6,195 nucleotides of DNA. It comes from Deltaproteobacteria bacterium (GTDB taxonomy: Bacteria > Myxococcota_A > Polyangia > HGW-17). Shown one piece after another: positions 4,689 to 6,195 of this stretch; position 1 is the first letter of the stretch, and the number at the start of each line of letters is the position of its first letter. A program made the position numbers and the translations under genes. The DNA lies in contig QKIM01000356.1 in the NCBI GenBank assembly GCA_003249585.1, forward strand, positions 1 to 6,195. The letters run 5' to 3'. Below the pieces are notes generated by a model, which was given only the letters and a program-made list of their open reading frames with translations, ran no database searches and was not told where the DNA came from.

Positions 4689-5872
4689 GCGTCCTTCCGC
4701 CCCCTCTTGAGCGTCCGGATGATAAGGGGGATCACCTCACGGAAATCGCCGACGATCCCAAAATTTGCCCGGTGAAAGATGGGGGCCTCAGGATCTGTGT
4801 TGATGGCCGCGACCACCCTGGCGCCCTTGATGCCGGCCCGATGCTGCACACTGCCGGAGATGCCGCAGGCGATATACAGGTCGGGTGCCACGGAGCTCCC
4901 GGTCTGGCCCACCTGACGTTCCCGCCCGATCCAGCCTTTCTCCACGGCCACCCTGGAGCCTGCCAGTTCGCCTCCGAGGACCTCGGCCAGCTCACCGAGG
5001 AGCGTGAACCCCTCTGCGGACCCTACCCCCCGTCCGCCGGCGACGAGGATGCGGGCGCGATCGATGGTGACGGCCCTTCGAGCCTCCGTGACGATCTCGC
5101 AGAAGGTCTCGATTCCCTGAAGCTCCACGGGCAGGGACACGGTCACCGGGTCTTTGGTCCGGGACGGATCAGCCAGGAGCCGCTCCATGACTCCTTCGCG
5201 GACCGTGGCCATTTGGGGCCGCCGTTCGGGAGTGATGATGGTCGCCATGATGTTCCCGCCGAAGGTGGGACGGGTTTGGAGCAGGAGCCTCTCCTTGGGA
5301 TCAATGGAAAGCTCCGTGCAGTCGGCCGTGAGCCCAGTACCCAGCCGCTGGGCCACTCTCGGTGCGAGATCCCGGCCACGGGCGGTGGCTCCCATGAGGA
5401 CGATCTCGGGAGCGAGCTCCAGGACAACCTGCGTGGTGACGCTGGTGTAGGGTTCCGTGCGGTAATCGCCCAGCCCAGGGGCAGCCGCTACGTGGACCAC
5501 GTCGGCGCCGTGGACGTAGAGGGTGGTCGGAAGATCGTCCGGTGTCTCGGTAATGAGGAGCGCGTGGAGCGTGGTCCCCAGGTCATCGGCCAGTCGCCGT
5601 CCGATCCCCAGGAGCTCCAGACTCACCGGGGCGAGCACTCCGCCCCGCTGCTCGGCGAAGACCAGCACCCCTGAACCCTTGTCCGCCACAGCCCTGGTCT
5701 CTTCCATGGTGATGGCTTCCTCGGTACAGACAGGCACGCAGGCTCCACAGAGGGTACAGGCGAGAGCGTCTACCCGTGCAACCCCCTCGTCCAGTGCGAG
5801 AGCTCCGAAGGGACAACTTTCCAGACAGAGCGCGCAGCCGCTGCAGCGCGAGAGATCAATCCGTAGAGTCAT
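4685..5872 (-). CDS. etfA: ETF alpha subunit with N-terminal 2[4Fe-4S] ferredoxin domain
   Basis: The alpha subunit of electron transfer flavoprotein binds FAD and, with EtfB, passes electrons between flavin dehydrogenases and a quinone or ferredoxin partner in the cytoplasm. The 395-residue product begins with a ferredoxin domain containing two CxxCxxCxxxC clusters (C10/13/16/20 and C39/42/45/49), then an ETF N-terminal domain (about 68-255) with [18 protein letters not shown] (161-178), [10 protein letters not shown] (203-212) and [12 protein letters not shown] (218-229). The C-terminal FAD domain (about 270-385) has GGRGVG (279-284), [13 protein letters not shown] (313-325), GISGSVQH (337-344), [10 protein letters not shown] (357-366) and GIVGD (372-376). 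All expected FAD motifs are present, so the protein should be functional. Ferredoxin-fused EtfA occurs in anaerobes, including lactate- and acyl-CoA-linked bifurcating complexes. One base separates the etfB stop from this ATG, so translation is probably coupled. The alternative name fixB applies to the same family. Confidence 0.95.
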   Translation of the reverse strand: MTLRIDLSRCSGCALCLESCPFGALALDEGVARVDALACTLCGACVPVCTEEAITMEETRAVADKGSGVLVFAEQRGGVLAPVSLELLGIGRRLADDLGTTLHALLITETPDDLPTTLYVHGADVVHVAAAPGLGDYRTEPYTSVTTQVVLELAPEIVLMGATARGRDLAPRVAQRLGTGLTADCTELSIDPKERLLLQTRPTFGGNIMATIITPERRPQMATVREGVMERLLADPSRTKDPVTVSLPVELQGIETFCEIVTEARRAVTIDRARILVAGGRGVGSAEGFTLLGELAEVLGGELAGSRVAVEKGWIGRERQVGQTGSSVAPDLYIACGISGSVQHRAGIKGARVVAAINTDPEAPIFHRANFGIVGDFREVIPLIIRTLKRGRKDA

Positions 5873-5873
5873 G

Positions 5874-6195
5874 CTACACCAAATGATATTCCTTGAGTTT
5901 ATCTACAAAGGCCTGAGCAGCCTCGTGGGCCGGACCGGGCAGAATTTCGCCCTTGGGGGGCGCCTCGGGGACGAAGACCCTTCGGACCCTGGTCGGCGAT
6001 CCAGCAAGCCCCGACGTCTCGGCGGGCACCGCGAGGTCGGCCGCGGTAAGCACCGTCACCCTGTTTTTTCGGTGTGCCATGATGATCTTGGCCATGTTCG
6101 GGTAGCGCGGTCTGTTACAGTCCGAGGAGATGGTCATGAGGACGGGCGGCCTCACCTTCACGACCCGATATCCCTCCTCAAGGAAGGCCTCCACT
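5874..6195 (-). CDS. etfB: ETF beta subunit, C-terminal part (5' end outside window)
   Basis: EtfB forms the heterodimer with EtfA and holds the second nucleotide, AMP or FAD depending on ETF type. Only about the last 106 residues are here, and the frame is open at the right edge. The codon at 6194-6192 is GTG and should be read as an internal Val, not a start. Family signals are GYRVVKVRPPVLMTIS, then SSDCNRPRYPNMAKIIMAHR, the conserved N-x-PRYP segment, then TVLTAADL and a tail with GLAGSPTRVRRVFVP, which in ETFs reaches over to the alpha subunit. The protein ends with KEYHLV. The nucleotide-binding N-terminal loops that would tell AMP-type from bifurcating FAD-type ETF lie outside the window. 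It is first in the visible part of the operon, directly before etfA. Confidence 0.93.
   Translation of the reverse strand, partial: VEAFLEEGYRVVKVRPPVLMTISSDCNRPRYPNMAKIIMAHRKNRVTVLTAADLAVPAETSGLAGSPTRVRRVFVPEAPPKGEILPGPAHEAAQAFVDKLKEYHLV

Noticed and set aside
4688..4701. GGCG/CGCC inverted repeat just after the flavin reductase stop
   Set aside because: The stem is only four base pairs, no T-run follows, and it lies within the etfA coding sequence.
4772..5674. Plus-strand open frame of 300 codons opposite etfA
   Set aside because: The EtfA product on the minus strand is unmistakable over its full length. The plus frame reads as Gly/His/Asp-rich low-information sequence typical of antisense to GC-rich genes.
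6192..6194. GTG near the right edge as the start of a small separate gene
   Set aside because: The sequence is the C-terminal part of EtfB, which continues upstream beyond the window. The GTG is an internal Val.

Overview
This GC-rich window carries seven genes and looks like part of a chromosome from a deltaproteobacterium in the broad sense (Myxococcota/Bradymonadota-like or a related uncultured lineage). That placement is an inference. It rests on three large Cys-rich secreted lipoproteins, one with a myxobacterial-type disulfide repeat, and on an ETF of the type found in anaerobic and delta-proteobacterial genomes. No tRNA, rRNA, CRISPR, insertion sequence or phage gene is visible.

Left part (1-4057), a cell-surface region. 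Four genes encode predicted lipoproteins. Three lie on the minus strand: a repeat protein that runs off the left edge (1-492), a 216-residue protein with 29 cysteines (645-1295), and a 608-residue protein with six tandem 8-Cys modules and a C-terminal beta-rich domain (2231-4057). Between them on the plus strand (1468-2199) is a lipid-anchored bacterial expansin. It keeps the tryptophan pair of the cellulose-binding domain and the key aspartate of the barrel domain, but its active-site loop is altered. Each of the four starts with a signal peptide, a lipobox-like Cys and a short low-complexity linker, and each has its own ribosome binding site. They therefore look like separately expressed surface or periplasmic proteins rather than one operon.

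Right part (4164-6195), redox metabolism. A flavin reductase-like FMN protein (4164-4688, plus) converges on an etfB-etfA operon (minus). The two stop codons overlap in a shared CTAG. EtfA carries an N-terminal 2[4Fe-4S] ferredoxin domain and is translationally coupled to etfB, of which only the C-terminal third or so is inside the window. The operon promoter lies beyond the right edge. Ferredoxin-fused EtfA fits anaerobic or acyl-CoA/2-hydroxyacid electron transfer. Whether this ETF bifurcates cannot be decided from the visible part.

The most notable items are the expansin lipoprotein with its altered active-site loop, and the cluster of three unrelated Cys-rich repeat lipoproteins around it, for which I know no described function.
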